Counted from the stretch's first letter, positions 40,546-53,260 are shown. The stretch: DNA of 64,000 nucleotides from Eublepharis macularius (GCF_028583425.1 NC_072791.1:46197368-46261367), one strand, 5' to 3'. Translations and numbers: made by a program. Notes: generated by a model from the letters alone, not told the origin.

Positions 40546-41267
40546 ATTTATTTATATCCTTGTAGTATTAAGGAGGAAGCCAGACCCTTGGAGTAGAGCC
40601 AGGAGCCAGCACTATTATCCCTGATAAAAGTGCTACAAAGTTGTGTGTGGCAAACTATCCCTTCCTTTGGTGTTAGAGAAACCACTTTTGCATCACTTCT
40701 GCTTGGCCCCTCCTCTTTCTGCCTTTGTTTTGGTTCACAAATCTTTCACCAACTGCCCATGGTGAGAGCACTTATAGTGGAGAGTTATATAACCTTGACA
40801 GTTATCTTCCTTAATAAACAAGGAAGAGGTAATTCTTGGTCACTGCAGCATGGGTGGCAAAGCTCAGCTGAAAATGTATGAGGAAGGAAAAGTAACTTTT
40901 TATGCATTTCTCCTTAGAAATGATTATTGTGTGCTGTGTCTTGTAATCATAAAATTCACTGAAGTATTTTATTTTTTTAGAAACTTCAATTTTTTTAAAA
41001 TCCTGTTTTTCTTTTGCTTCTTTGATAGTTGCACTATAATGAAGATGGCATGTGATTCCCATTCACCCCCCCATTTTAATTCTATTTAATTTAATTCAGA
41101 TTGTTCATTCCAAAGATGATGTACACTTTTCACATGTTGACATTTTTATACTGGTTGAAAGCTGAACCCAATCCAGCAAAGGGCAGCACTTTAAGTTGTG
41201 TCCTTAGGAGAATGGTCAACACACAGCACATGCTTAACATTATGCCCTTTGTTTTTACAGAACAAAC

Positions 41268-41352
41268 TGTGCAGTCCCATGATGAGTTATTCTAGTCTAA
41301 GCCCATTGAAGTCAATGGACTTAGATTGGAGTAACTCTCCATAGAATAGCAG
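41268..41352. mobile_element. short palindromic MITE copy
   Basis: Interior TCTAGTCTAAGCCCATTGA then AGTCAATGGACTTAGATTGG is a near-perfect palindrome; the ends are diverged CTGTGCAGTCCCA and AGAATAGCAGT. Confidence 0.65.
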
Positions 41353-42308
41353 TATTGTTTAAGGCAAGGGCACCGAGCAATCTGTGGGACGATAGGACCA
41401 GCAGCGTGGAGTTGCACTTGGAGAAAAAGGATGGCACTTGCTAACCCTTGAGAACTTTGAAACTATCTTCTTGTTTCTGAGTAGGAGGGAGATGTGTTTT
41501 CATCTGGAGATAGAATGAGTAATGTAAATTTAAAAATAAATAATCTGTGATGGAAGCAGACGTACTCTTCAGGAGCTGGGGAAACGTCCCAAATCAAGCT
41601 GAAAATCTTAGTATTCATATTCTGTGCCAGTTTCCTATTCCACTCTTGCACATATCCCTGATTATAGCCATTTCGATATAAAAACATATATGCCAGCCTT
41701 GCAATAAGTCCACAGAAGTTATTGACTCATAACATTTAATTGCCTGCTTGCCTGCACCTATGCTAGTCACTGCTCATTTATGACACAAACGGCTTGGCAG
41801 TGGAGAAGCAAACCTTTGTCTTGCTGCATATAGATGACATTCCTTGAATGGTGAGCCTGCCATTGATGCACACTCACCCCTCTTTGGACAGCTGTAAAAA
41901 CTCTGAAGTGAATGGAGTTCAGGAGCAACCATTTCACATTTTCAGGAGAGATTGTCTTTGCAGAATGCTGGTCGGCTGGCATTTGCGGCAATCACAAAAC
42001 CATTCTTGCAGAGATTGAGGGGGGGGCCCCCTGAAAAGTCATATTGGCTTTTTTAAGATGCCAAAATTAGTTAAATAACATACTAAGTATCTTAAATAAT
42101 TTTAAATTAAAAAACCAATCAGAATCCATGGTGACCTGGGAAAGAATGATGGAAGAGGAGGATCGAAACAAGGATAAGGGAGTGCTTGTCCTACAGTGGA
42201 AAAATGTGCATCTACTTCTAGATGGAGGTATCTGCATGCAGCCTCCCAATTTACAAGAGTTTCTTTGCCTGGGTCACATGGGGGTGACTGGATGAGTGGC
42301 TATTCAGG

Positions 42309-42525
42309 GAGGGGGTATGGCTCAATGGTAGAGTATCGGCTTTACATGCAGGAGGGCCCGGGTTCAGTCCCAGCATCTCCAGTTAAAGGGGTTAGGTAGC
42401 AGGTGTTGTGAAATACCTTGACCCGTGCGACTGGAGAGCTGCTACCAATCAGGGTAGACAATACTGAATGTAATAGGCCAATAGTCTGACTCAGTAGAAG
42501 GCAGCTTCTTGTCTTCATATGACAA
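42309..42525 (+). mobile_element. tRNA-derived SINE, second family (plus)
   Basis: GGTATGGCTCAATGGTAGAG (A-box), TACATGCAGGAGG, GGGTTCAGTCCC (B-box), then the non-tRNA body CATCTCCAGTTAAAGGGG...GACTCAGTAGAAGGCAGCTTCTTG. It lacks a proper acceptor stem, so it is a SINE and not a tRNA gene. Confidence 0.85.
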
Positions 42526-42599
42526 TATTTATAAGTTGATATTTGCAAGTGCTACACGTACCCTATATGTTCTGAAGAAGCAGAAAATCTGTTTGGGGA

Positions 42600-42930
42600 G
42601 TAGAATCCCAAGCCTTTGAGGTCAGTGTCTGCCCCACTCTGGAACTCTCTCCCCACAGAGGCTTGCTTGTTCCCTTCAGTTGCTGTCTACTGCCAGTGGC
42701 TGAAGACTTTTTGGCATTTTTTCAGTGATCCCTCCTTCCTACCCTATGTTTCAATTGCTGTTTTTATTATTTTGCATGAGTATTTTAGCTTGGTTTTAAT
42801 GATGTGTTTTTGTTTGGTTTGAATGGATTTTAACATGTTTTTTATTACACATGTTTTTTGTTTGTTAACCTCCTTAGTGGCCATGATGAGCGCAGAAAGG
42901 TGTGGTATAGATTTTGTAAATAAATACATA
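42600..42930 (+). mobile_element. L2-type LINE 3' end
   Basis: TGCCCCACTCTGGAACTCTC (protein NSLP-type motif of L2), CTGAAGACTTTTTGGC, a T-rich tail and GTTAACCTCCTTAGTGGCC...GGTGTGGTATAGATTTTGTAAATAAAT, typical of the L2 3' UTR. Confidence 0.6.
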
Positions 42931-42949
42931 AATATTTAAGGTGATATCC

Positions 42950-44740
42950 CTTCTTCTTCCTCACCAAATGCCACCACTCTGTTGAACTGACTTCATGAAA
43001 CATTTCTCACACCTGACAGCTCTGACAGTTGCAGTATCAAACCCACCCACCCCCGCCCCCGATCAGCTCAGAATGACAAAAAGATTGTATGAGATATTGG
43101 GGCCAGGTAGCACTTTCCCCAATTGGTTCCACTACTATCTGTTAGGACAGCAGAAACTGCTCCTTGAAGATGGCCTTAGAGTTTCCAGTTGCCTGGAGGG
43201 AAAAAAATGTCCTGTCCCTTTAATAGAGGTTTAATAGGATATTATTTACCTTCCTGCCATGAAAAGCATCAACTTCCCATTTCCGCATAATAAGCCTCTG
43301 TTAAAGAGACAGGACATTTTTCTCCAGGCCTGTGCTTTCTGTACCTTTCTGTACCTTAAGCAGGTTACTCTTGATAATGATCTATAGGGCATCATGCAAT
43401 GAGTAAAGTTTTCTTTAGCCATTCAGCAAGGGCAAGATCATGGCTTCTCTTGCATCAGCATCCTGTGGAGGACATGATAACCTGCAGTTTCCAATGAAAT
43501 TATGGAGTGAGTTGTTGTAAGTCAATGGACTGTGAATATTAGCAATCAGGTTTTTTTTAAGGACAGTGCCTTTAACTGATCTCTAGTTTCTCAACCTAGA
43601 GATGTAGTGTGTGTATGTGTGTGTGTGTATTAGGGACTTCTCCTGCTGAATGCCTACCAGTTGTGCAGTTGTTAAAGGCATTGAAGCTCTGCATGGGAAG
43701 TTGGACAGTGGCTGTGAAGAGCTAAGCATTTGCTTTATTGGTCCTACGTTTCAGTCATTTTGTTATTGTGAATTTAAGTAAAAACATTTGAAGCTGTTCA
43801 GTACAATGAGGTATTAGCTCTGTGTTTTCTCCTTGAACTAATCATCCTCTTTGGTCCAAATATGTTTATATGACAGCATTCTGCTTTTCCTAGTACTCAC
43901 CTCATCCTCATTCAATCTGTCTTCTATTACTTGCTTTCTGAACTAACCAAGCTCCTGTGTATTAAAGTATCTGTAGAACTTGACATGTGAACAGCTGGAA
44001 GTTTGGAGTGTATTTTATCATTAGTTTCCTGATGCTTGCTGCAGAAAGAGCTGAGCACAATGACTGCAAATGGTGCCTGCCTGGCATAGATGTTACCCAT
44101 TTTTTGCAGAGCCTCTTGTCAAGGGGGTCTGGCAATAGAGAGGGCAGGTGACTGCTAGCCTCAGCAAAAGGAAAGCATGAAGAAATTTTAAAAAGATACA
44201 CAATTGGGCAACTTTTTTTTCTAATTTCACACATACAACTATAGGATCTAAATTGGTTGTAATCACCCAGGAATGAGATCTTGGGATCATAGCAAAAAGC
44301 TTTCTGAAAATGTCAGTTCAGAGTGAAAAAGGCAAATTCAGTGTTAGGAATGGGATTAGAAAACAGAACAGCAAATGTCATAATGCCGCTATATAAATCC
44401 ATACCATTTTGTGCAGTTCTGGTTCCCCACAAGGCTGGTAAAGGCACTGAAAATGGAAACTTAAATGATATGAAGGATGAAAAATTTAAGAGGCTTGGGC
44501 TTTCAAATGTGGGGGGGGGGTGAAAAAAGGTGTATAGAAGGGACAACACTACCAGTTTATAAAATTAAAAATGATGTCAAGAGACTAAATAGAATTTTTT
44601 TTCAAAACACCAGAACTCAGCCTTTATCAATTAAATTGATAGGCAATAAATTCATGCAAAGCATATTAACATGGTGTGTTTCCTGGGGCCCATTTGCTCT
44701 GTCCCTCAGGCAAAGAGTCAGTCTTTGCTTTCCTTCATCC
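42950..44740. other. intergenic stretch without recognisable gene
   Basis: Only a short (TG)n run near 43608-43628 stands out. No exon or RNA gene recognised. Confidence 0.45.
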
Positions 44741-44743
44741 TGG

Positions 44744-44832
44744 ATTGCCAACTGCAGTTTGGAAAATTCCTGGAGATTTGGGGGTGATGGTGCTTGGGAA
44801 GAAGAGCCACCATCTGGAGTTTGGTAACCTTA
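44744..44832. mobile_element. partial MITE of the GTTGCCAAC family
   Basis: GGATTGCCAACTGCAGTTTGG, AATTCCTGGAGATTTGGGGG, AGCCACCATCTGGAGTTTGG TAACC: end pieces of the family with most of the interior missing. Confidence 0.55.
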
Positions 44833-44839
44833 TCTCCTC

Positions 44840-46800
44840 CTCACTGGAGCAAGAGGTGCTTCAAAAGACCCCAGAACACATCAACTTTAGGTTTGCAGGG
44901 AAAGTCAGTTTGAATATTGCAGCCCCAATGAAAGGAGGATAATTGGCCTGGGACCTCCTAACTTTTTGTAATTGCTCTCCCATGGCAGCTGTTTTGTGTT
45001 TGGTCCCTGCCTTCTGTGGTAGCTGTTTCATGATGCCACCTACTACCCTTCCTCAACATTCTAAAAGTGCCCACAGGCTCTGTTGGGATTGATCCAGTCC
45101 CCACCTTTTGTTTGTCATAGCAGCTACTAGCAAAACCAGAGACTAGGAATAAAGAGACCTTTAGTGTGATAATCTTAGAAGAAGATGCTTATGTTCTTAA
45201 TGCTACTCTGCTTTCCTTGATACCTGATGCTCTTAAAGAGAATGGTAGAATCAGCAGCTGGTAAGTCCCTCCCCTCCCAGCCCTTCCTTTGAAGCCCTTG
45301 TTAAAGTCTTCAGACACACACATGCACATAATCAGCAGGATTCTCTGAAAAGACAAGGAAAGGCTTTAAATTGCTTTCTTAGTCACTAACATTGAGCATC
45401 TCACACAATTGTCTTCTGATATATGCAGTAGAGAAGGAGGTAGAAGAACCAAAAAAAAACAACACCTTGGCAGCAGGTAATTTTCTAAAAGGGCTGTATT
45501 TGCAGGGAATGTGGTTGTTTTGCTGCCCAGAGTCCTTGTAGTATGCAATTTATACAAGAGAAGGAGCCAAGAGGTTCATTTGCTAGCTGATAACTGGTGT
45601 TAGGCTTTGCGGCATGTGGGCATTCACCCATAACATCTCTATTCAGGAGAGAGTTGGAGAGGTTTTGCAGCTTCCCTTATTGGCAGACATTTATGCGACT
45701 ATCCGGAGACCCGAGCCATCATTCTTAGACTCTTGGGTCATCTGCCCCAAAAACGTGCTTGATTGTGCAGTCTTTCTATTGTGTGTTATATACAACAAAT
45801 AGAACATATTCATAAAATCACTCCTATTTTATGTATGAGGGAGTGGAAAAACAACTGCAGGCCTCTCCTTAGATTCCATAGAGAAGAGGCTCCTGATTGA
45901 AAATAGCAGGATGCGCTAGTGAGGCTTTAAATCTACCCTAATCTCTTGAACAGTGGCCAAAGAGGTGATGTATCTAGTTGGGCTCATTTTATGTAGGGTA
46001 GCATAGCTCTGCAAAGTCATTCCATGCTGGGAAGAATTAATCACAATCCAGAACACAGTGGCCCAATCCAGAAAAAGTTACTCAGAGGAGTAAAATATTC
46101 AGTTATCTCCTCTTAATTTCACAGATCATTCAGTGTAACTAAATTTTTCTGGATCTGGCCCAATGCCACAAGGAGAGATGCAACTAACTCCATTAGTAGC
46201 ATGCCTTCATTTAAGAGGAACATCTGAATTAGATCTCCATTTTTAGCAGAATACCTGAATTAAAACAGCTCAATCTTCTAGGCTTTACTAGTGAGGCGTC
46301 AGCTTTAAGCAGCTGTTTGTTTGGACAACTCAGAACACTAGAACAAGCACATGTGCTTTATTATATTCTGTCTGCTAATCTGCTCATTCTAAGAGCTAGG
46401 GACAGACACCACAACTTAAGCTCTGCTACAGAGAACAAAATGTACACTACATTCTAAAATTCAGTGCAATAAAGCCTATCAAAATTACTCCGTACCTGCT
46501 TACCACTAGAGTTAATAGCCAATAGGTTTTATAGGGATTTTTCCTCTGCTTTTATAATGCTTTGCCGACTCTGTTGTTACTCACATTCCAGGTGATGTCT
46601 GCTGCAACCCTCTGATTTTTTTCCTTACCCAATCTTTTTCAAAAGTTGGTTTATAGCAATTACAGCAAAGGCACAATCAGTGCAAACTTTTGTGGTGCCA
46701 TTTTCTCCTTCAGTGTGATAAGGAGGGTTTTGTTAAGGCTCTTCCTTCTCTTAGGAGGCTGCTTCCCTCTTGGTGTTACCTGTGTGCTTCCATCAGGCTT
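44840..46800. other. intergenic stretch without recognisable gene
   Basis: No conserved coding frame or dispersed repeat recognised. The frame at 45614-45802 has no similarity I know. Confidence 0.45.
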
Positions 46801-46807
46801 TCTGCCT

Positions 46808-46855
46808 GGGGACTCTCTGCTCAGGGGTATGGAACGTCATGTGTCCAGGCCAGAT
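46808..46855 (+). repeat. isolated 48-bp match to CR1 ORF1
   Basis: GGGGACTCTCTGCTCAGGGG and the following GTATGGAACGTCATGTGTCC are nearly identical to 48102-48149 within the CR1 element (same peptide GD-LLRGMERHVSRPD). The flanks on both sides are unrelated. Confidence 0.8.
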
Positions 46856-47121
46856 AATATTTCCTTTGTTATCTGACTAGTCTTCCTTGACATCTGTCCT
46901 AGTGTATTCATAAAACTAGAATCAACATTACAAATGCTGGATATGGTTTGTATGGAGCAAATTATACATTATAAAAGAGATGGAGCTGCTGACACTCTGT
47001 GACTGTTGTCCCTTTCTTGTCATGCCTAAAACAAACAATACATAATGCCCTTGAAGCCATGGTGTAAGATGGGGATAGAGAGATACATAGTATGGTGACA
47101 ATATTTGTTAGATATTACAAG

Positions 47122-47800
47122 TAGAGATGGGCATGAACAGCAATACGAACTAAAAAAAGCCACGAACAGCCCAATCAGCTGTTTGCGAATAAGCTGTTCG
47201 TGAGGCCCCATTCTAAACGAACAGGTGGTCATTGCAAGCCTCTTTTGTTGCTGTTCGTTGCTGTTATGCAATCAATTCCCTTGGCAACCGGAGGCAGGGA
47301 CTGCCTGAACTCTGTCTGAACTCCTGCTGTTGCCCTGGAAACCCCAGTCTAAACCCAATTTAGCTTGTTAGGCAGGTCTTCCCTTCAAGTGTGGCACTCC
47401 AAATTTCTTAACAAGGAAGCAAAGAGCAGGGGGGGGGGGCTCCCAGCTCTGGTTTTGCGGACAGTGAGAGAGAGAGACAGTTGTTGTTGGCATTTTGAGA
47501 GAGAGACAGGGAGAGTGCATTGGAACTTGAATTTTCTTTGTGTGTGGTAGGATAGGGATCTACCTCTTTAAGTTCCAGGGCTGCTGCCAGGCTCCGGGCC
47601 AAGCTATTATTTATTAATGGTACATTTCCTGCTGCCTGCTCAGGTAAGGTTTCTGGGATGGTGCGGTAGGGATCTTGATGGCTGGAGGAGAGCCTGCTGG
47701 CCCGCACGAACAACGAACAATGAACATGTTCATGAACAGGATCATGTTCATCAATGTTTGTTGTTCATTGTTTGTTGATGGCAACGAACACCATGTTCAT
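47122..47800. mobile_element. hAT-like DNA transposon fragment
   Basis: The left end TAGAGATGGGCATGAACAGC and the many GAACGAAC/GTTCGT-type motifs (47150-47270 and 47700-47795) are the terminal-repeat pattern of a common reptilian DNA transposon. The expected right terminus is not found before the CR1 sequence. The interior has no transposase. Confidence 0.55.
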
Positions 47801-48689
47801 TTTTTTTTCTGATCTGGGGACAGGGTAAGTATCCAATTTTCTCATCACCCGTGAGTTAGGAATTGTGTTCCTAACTCCTCTCTTAACTGAGAGGAATTGT
47901 GTTCCTCTCAGTTCTTCAGTACAAGCCGGAAGATGTAGACTAAGACGACACTCTGATCCACTGGAGCTCAAGAATTGTTTTGAGGTGCTTGAGATGGTGA
48001 TGGAGATGAGAGTGGAAGGAGAACCACAAAGATCTGGAGGAGGGAGAGAAGAGGGTATGGGGCCACACGGAAGTGGAAGAAAATGGAAAGTGGTGGTTGT
48101 CGGGGACCCGCTGCTCAGGGGTATGGAACGTCATGTGTCCAGGCCAGATTTCCTATTCTGAGAGATGTGTTGCTTGCTGGGGGCCAGAATTCAGGATATT
48201 ACAGACCGACTGCCAAAACTGATCAGACTGACTGATCAGTACCTGTTTGTGCTGGTTCACGTAGGAACGAATGACACGGCCATGAATACCATTGCATGAA
48301 TTAAAGAGGACTATGAAGTTCTTGGAACGCAGTTGAAGACATTAGGGGCACAGGTGGTATTTTCTTCTATCCTTCCTGTCAAAGGAAGAGGAATGCAAAG
48401 GGAGCAGACCATACTCGAGGTGAATCGTTGGCTGAAGTGGTGGTGCCAGCAGAAGCGCTTTGAGTCTGGGACCACAGGCTAAGTTTTCTCAGAGAAGGCC
48501 TTCTGGCACATGATGGGCTTCACTCCTCAAGGTCAGGGAAGAAAATGTTTGGAAAGAACCTGGAGAGCTTCATCAGGAGAGCTTTAAACTGATGCCTCAG
48601 GGGGAGGGGGACGATCAACATGGGGATTTCAATGAAGAAGTGATAACAGCAGGGGCCCACCTGAGTAGGACAGATCAAACAAAGGTACA

Positions 48690-49369
48690 AGGCCACAAGT
48701 GCCTATATACCAATGCCCAAAGTATGGGCAATAAGAAGGAAAAGCTTGAGCCTCTCTTGCAAACAGAGGGCTACAATATAGTAGGAATTACTGAGACTTG
48801 GTGGGATGATTCCCATGACTGGAATGTGGTAGTGGATGGGTATGAGTTGTTCAAGAAAAACCGGAAGGGTAGAAGAGGAGGCAGAGTGGCATTGTATGTA
48901 CAGAAAAGGGCTTGATTGTCAGCAAGTTCTGGAGAATGTGGTTGACAGCCCTGTGGAAAGTATATGGGTGGAAATAAGGGGAGGAAGGACAAAGGGTATT
49001 GTTGTTGGAGTCTGCTACAGACCACCTGACCAGGGAGAGGAAATGGATGCTGCCCTCCTTGAACAGATTGGTAGCGTATCCAGACATCAGAACCTTATAG
49101 TTATGGGTGACTTCAACTTCCCCAATGTGTGCTGGGAGACAAGCTCAGCAAAGCAACAAGAATCACACAACTTCCTGACCTGCCTGGCCGATAACTTCCT
49201 TTTTCAGATGGTGGAGGAAGCTACAAGGGGCTCAGCCATACTAGACTTAATATTAACCAACAGGAAAGAATTGGTAGATGGGGTGAAGGTGGTGGGAACC
49301 TTAGGGGGAAGTGACCATGTCCTCCTTGGATTCCAGTTGCTCTGGGGGACCAAGGAGGTTCGTAGCTAG
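48690..49369 (+). pseudogene. CR1 ORF2 endonuclease (EEP) region, broken
   Basis: Two overlapping frames (48592-48915 and 48836-49369) together cover the apurinic-like endonuclease domain. Catalytic motifs seen are N-A-Q-S, I-T-E-T-W, G-D-F-N and S-D-H. The frame change near 48900 separates them, so this copy cannot make an intact enzyme. Confidence 0.85.
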
Positions 49370-49903
49370 ACTCATAGGTTAGATTTTCGTAGGGCCAACT
49401 TCGATGAACTTAATGAGAGTCATTTCATGGGGGAGTGTGCTGGAAGAGAAAGGAGCAAGTGAAGGGTGGGCTCATCTCAAACATGAGCTTTTGTAAGCTT
49501 AAGCCCTCACTATTCCAGCAAGACGAAAACATGGTAAGGGCTCCAAAAACACATGTGGATGAACAGAGAACTCCAGAAAAAGCTAAGGGAGAAAAGGGAA
49601 ATGTTCAGGAAATTGAGAGGACAGACCTCCAAAGAGGAATATATGGGGGTTACTAGGTACTGCAGATCAGCCATCAGAGAAGCCAAAGCTCAGTATGAAC
49701 TGGGTCTGGCCAGGGGTGCTTGCTACAATAAGAAAAACTTCTACAGATATGTGAGAAGCAAATGCAAGGTAAAAGAGGCAATTGGACCATTGTTGGGAGT
49801 AGAAGGAGAAACTCTGATGGAGGACAGAGAAAAAGCAGATAGGCTTAATTACTTTTTTGCCTCTGTTTTCTCCCTGAAAAACTTGAGCCTGAACTGGAGA
49901 GCC

Positions 49904-50124
49904 AGTTTGGTGTAGTGGTTAAGAGCACGGGACTCTAATCTGGAGAACCAGGTTTGATTCCTCACTCCTCCACTTGAAGCCACCTGGGTGACCTTCTCTC
50001 AGCCCCACCCACCTCACAAGGTGTTTTGTTGTGGGGATAATAATAACATACTTTGTAAACTGCTCCGAGTGGGTGTTAAGTCATCCTGAAGGGCAATATA
50101 TAAATCGAATGTTATTATCTAGAG
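49904..50124 (+). mobile_element. Sauria SINE inserted in CR1 ORF2
   Basis: GAGAGCCAGTTTGGTGTAGT, GGTTAAGAGCACGGGACTC, CCAGGTTTGATTCC (B-box), CCACTTGAAGCCACCTGGGTG, CAGCCCCACCCACCTCACAA, then a ...AATATATAAATCGAATG tail. This head is the diagnostic Sauria SINE sequence. It splits the CR1 endonuclease-RT linker. Confidence 0.92.
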
Positions 50125-50180
50125 ATGGTAGAAGACATGACAGGACACCTGGGTGGCTAGTTGACATTCACTGAGAGGTT

Positions 50181-51150
50181 GTGAAGAGGCACTTGGCTGC
50201 ACTGGATGAATACAAATCCCCTGGGCTGGATGGTGTGCACCCAAGAGTGCTCAAAGAACTTTCTAGAGAACTTGCCATGCCTCTGTCCATCATCTGCAAG
50301 GCCTTCTGGAGGACTGGGGATGTGCTACAAGATTGGAGAAGAATGAATGTTATCCCAATCTTTAAGAAAGGGAAGAAGGATGACCTGGGAAACTACAGGC
50401 CAGTCAGTCCGACTTCTGTTGCTGGGAAGATATTAGAGCAGATTTTAAAGGGATTGATCTGTAAGCATCTGAAGGACCGCTTAGTGATCCGGGGAAGTCA
50501 ATATGGTTTTGTCCCCAACAGATCTTGTCAGACCAACCTGGTTTCCTTCTTTGATCGAGTGATGAGCTTACTGGATCATGGGAACTCTGTCAATGTAATT
50601 TACCTGGATTTTAGCAAAGCTTTTAATAAGGTTCCCCATGACAGTCTAATGGGTAAACTGCAAGACTGCGGACTAGACTATAGGACAGTTCGGTGGATAG
50701 GAAACTGGTTAGAGGACCGCACCCAAAGAGTGGTGGTCAATGGCCTTTCATCAGATTGGAGGGAGGTGTCCAGTGGGGTGCCGCAGGGCTCAGTTTTGGG
50801 CCCGGTACTTTTCAATATTTTTATCAATGATCTGGATGAAGGGGTAAACGGGCTACTCATTAAATTTGCTGATGATACCAAATTGAGAGGAGTGGCAAAC
50901 ACCCAAGAAGATAGAGTTAAAATTCAACAAGACCCGAATACTCTGGAGAAGTGGGCGGTTGTGAACAGGATGCAATTCAACATAGATAAGTGCACAGTAT
51001 TACATCTGAGCCACAAAAATGGGAAGCACAAATACTGGATGGAGGATACACTTCTGGGAAGTAGTGTATGCAAAAGAGATCTTGGGGTAAGAGTGGACTG
51101 TAAACTAAATATGAGCAGTCAGTGTGATGTGGTGGCAAAAAAAAGCAAAC
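50181..51150 (+). pseudogene. CR1 ORF2 reverse transcriptase region
   Basis: About 320 residues of open RT sequence with fingers/palm motifs: KKGKKDDLGNYRPVS, LDFSKAFNKVPHD (motif A), SGVPQGSVLGP (motif B), FADDTK (motif C with the catalytic DD). The frame ends early because the foldback MITE interrupts it at 51155; the remaining C-terminal part resumes after 51360. Confidence 0.9.
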
Positions 51151-51154
51151 TCAG

Positions 51155-51354
51155 AGCAAAGCTACAAGTGACGCCTGACACGGGTTGGACACTTGTCAGC
51201 TTCCCTCAAGTTTTGATGGGAAATGTAGGCATCCTGGTCTTGCAGCTGTAATGGAGAGCCAAGCTGTAAAACCAGGATGCCTACATTTCCCATCAAAACT
51301 TGAGGGAAGCTGACAAGTGTCCAACCTGTGTAAGGCGTCACTTGTAGCTTGGCT
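51155..51354. mobile_element. 200-bp foldback MITE inserted in the CR1 RT
   Basis: Arms of about 90 bp are nearly exact complements (AGCAAAGCTACAAGTGACG at the left, complement of AGCCAAGCTACAAGTGACG at the right, followed by GGACACTTGTCAGCTTCCCT and its complement). 5-bp direct repeats CTCAG (51150-51154, 51355-51359) flank it. Excising one copy restores the CR1 peptide ANSVLGCIKRAI, apart from one extra A. Confidence 0.93.
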
Positions 51355-51899
51355 CTCAGTCTTGGGTTGTATCAAAAGGGCCATTGCATCAATATTGCAG
51401 GAAATCATATCATAGTCCCTCTCTATACTGCCTTGGTCAGGCTGCACCTGGAGTACTGTGTGCAGTTCTGGAGGCCTCACTTCCAAAAGGATGTGGACAA
51501 AATTGAGATGGTGCAGAGGAGAACAATGAGGATGATCAGGGGTCTGGAGACTGAGCCCTATGAGGAAAGGCTGAGGGCCTTGGGAATGTTTAGGTTGGAG
51601 AAGAGATTGAGGGGGGATTGCTCTCTTTATTTGAAAGGCTGTAATTTGGAGGAGGGCAAGGAGCTGTTCCAGTTGGCAGCAGAGGATAGGACTCGAAGCA
51701 ACGGGCTTAAATTACGTGCAGAAAGGTACCAGCTGGATATTAGGTGGTGAGCTCTCCTTCACTGGCAGTTTTCAAGAAGAGGCTGGATGAATATTTTTCA
51801 GAGCTGCTTTAGGCTCATCCTGCATTGGGCCAGGGGTTGGACTAGAAGGTCTGTATGGCCCCTTCCAGCTCTGTGATTCTGTGTTAGTTTTACATTATA

Positions 51900-53260
51900 G
51901 ATTTGGTCTATATATCCTTGAAAACATGCTTGCTTAGAATTCCCCAAAATATGTTCTTCTGCTAAAAGATATCTTCTCATATTACTGCATTGCATTGTGT
52001 ACAAGCACGAGGGTAGCAATAATCCACGATAATTCTCCAAACTAGTTTCTGTAGTGTGAGTAAGTATGAGAAAAGGGAAGAAAAGTTCCCTGGACTTCTG
52101 TATGGCAAGGATCAATGTGGTGTCATGAAGTGACTCTGCCAAGAGCCCTCCTGTCTACAGCATAGACCAAACTCTGTTGAAGGGGCTTGGTTTCACTTTT
52201 CTATCCTAATAGTTTCCATAGTAACAAGCAGGTATTAGTAATGAAACATAAAGGCTGTAGCTCTTGAGAAATGTATGACTAATGTGCTTCCATATTCTGC
52301 TAGTCCTAGCTGCTAGGCAAATTATTTTTTGTGGTTTGGGGTACTGACAACTGGGTGTGTAACCTTAGGCGTAGCCTGCTGTAGCTTTTGTTGTTGTTGT
52401 TCTTTCCCAATGATTACACATGCTAGCCATTAACAGAATCCAGTTATTTAAAAAATTGAGTTTAGCTTTGCACACCTTCTTGGAACTTCATCACGATGTC
52501 AGATGTGTTTAGACACCTATTCAAAATCACTGAACCCATATTAGCAAATGCTTGGGTCACAAAATAACCAGGTTAGAAATAGAGTGATTCTGAGGATGAA
52601 ACGAACAGAATAGGAGTTCTTCTAGATTAATTAACACAGAATAAATGAGTCTGATTGTATGCACATTTACTGTAGAAACTCTTGCAGGCTCTGGATTCAC
52701 TGTGACATAGTAGAGATCGAGTCAGTAATGCTAAAAAAAAGTATGTTTCCTTACATTTGCAGAGATGATGCTCAACTTGTCAGTGAAAAAGCACCAACCA
52801 AATCAATATGCATGAAAACTGGATACATGGCAGAGCTGGGTGTATGGTTAGGCTTTTCCTGTCCTAAGCAATCACTTTAATGGATTCTGTTGTCTGCTCA
52901 AACATTATATTATAGCAGATTATCCCAGACTGGTCATGTACTGCTTAAATGTCTGCAGAATCCTGCAGTCGGTTCATATTTGTCTATGTTGTAGATAGAA
53001 TAGCCTTCTAGAACATCATCATTACAAAAGCAAAATATAATATAAAAATATAGCATATAGAATGAACAGTTCAGTTTTACAACGGTCCATAACTCATAAC
53101 AAAGAATTCTGTTGAATATGGGACCTACATAAAAAAAATTAGTCAAGATACAAGGGCACAAATATACTAGATGCTCATAGAGGCTATGAGCTTGGTGTTA
53201 CAAGCTTGGAGTATGAGTTTGTTGTGGTGTAGCTGCCAGGTGAAAACTTCTTTATTTTCC
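51900..53260. other. intergenic stretch without recognisable gene
   Basis: No conserved exon, RNA gene or clear repeat recognised on either strand. Confidence 0.45.

Larger units (their letters stand above)
47815..51890 (+). mobile_element. CR1 LINE retrotransposon, long copy
   Basis: Order of parts: a 5' region; an ORF1 with SGNH-esterase traces (GDPLLRG near 48103, VHVGTNDTA near 48253); ORF2 endonuclease (48690-49370: NAQSMGNKKEKLEPL, ITETWWDDSHDW, VCYRPPD, VMGDFNFPNVCW, GGSDHVLLGF); a linker (49380-49900); reverse transcriptase (50181-51150: YKSPGLDGVHPRVLKEL, YLDFSKAFNKVPHD, SSGVPQGSVLGP, FADDTKLRG); the C-terminal part (51360-51750) and the CR1 3' UTR ending CCTTCCAGCTCTGTGATTCTG. The long open RT frame suggests a fairly young insertion, but stops and frame changes in ORF1 and ORF2 make it non-autonomous now. 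A SINE and a MITE are inserted in it. Confidence 0.93.

Noticed and set aside
42309-42385. tRNA gene
   Set aside because: A-box and B-box are present, but there is no pairing acceptor stem and the sequence continues into the body of a dispersed SINE.
45614-45802. Possible small exon or gene
   Set aside because: Reads open for 62 residues but lacks clear splice sites and family resemblance; no support beyond chance.
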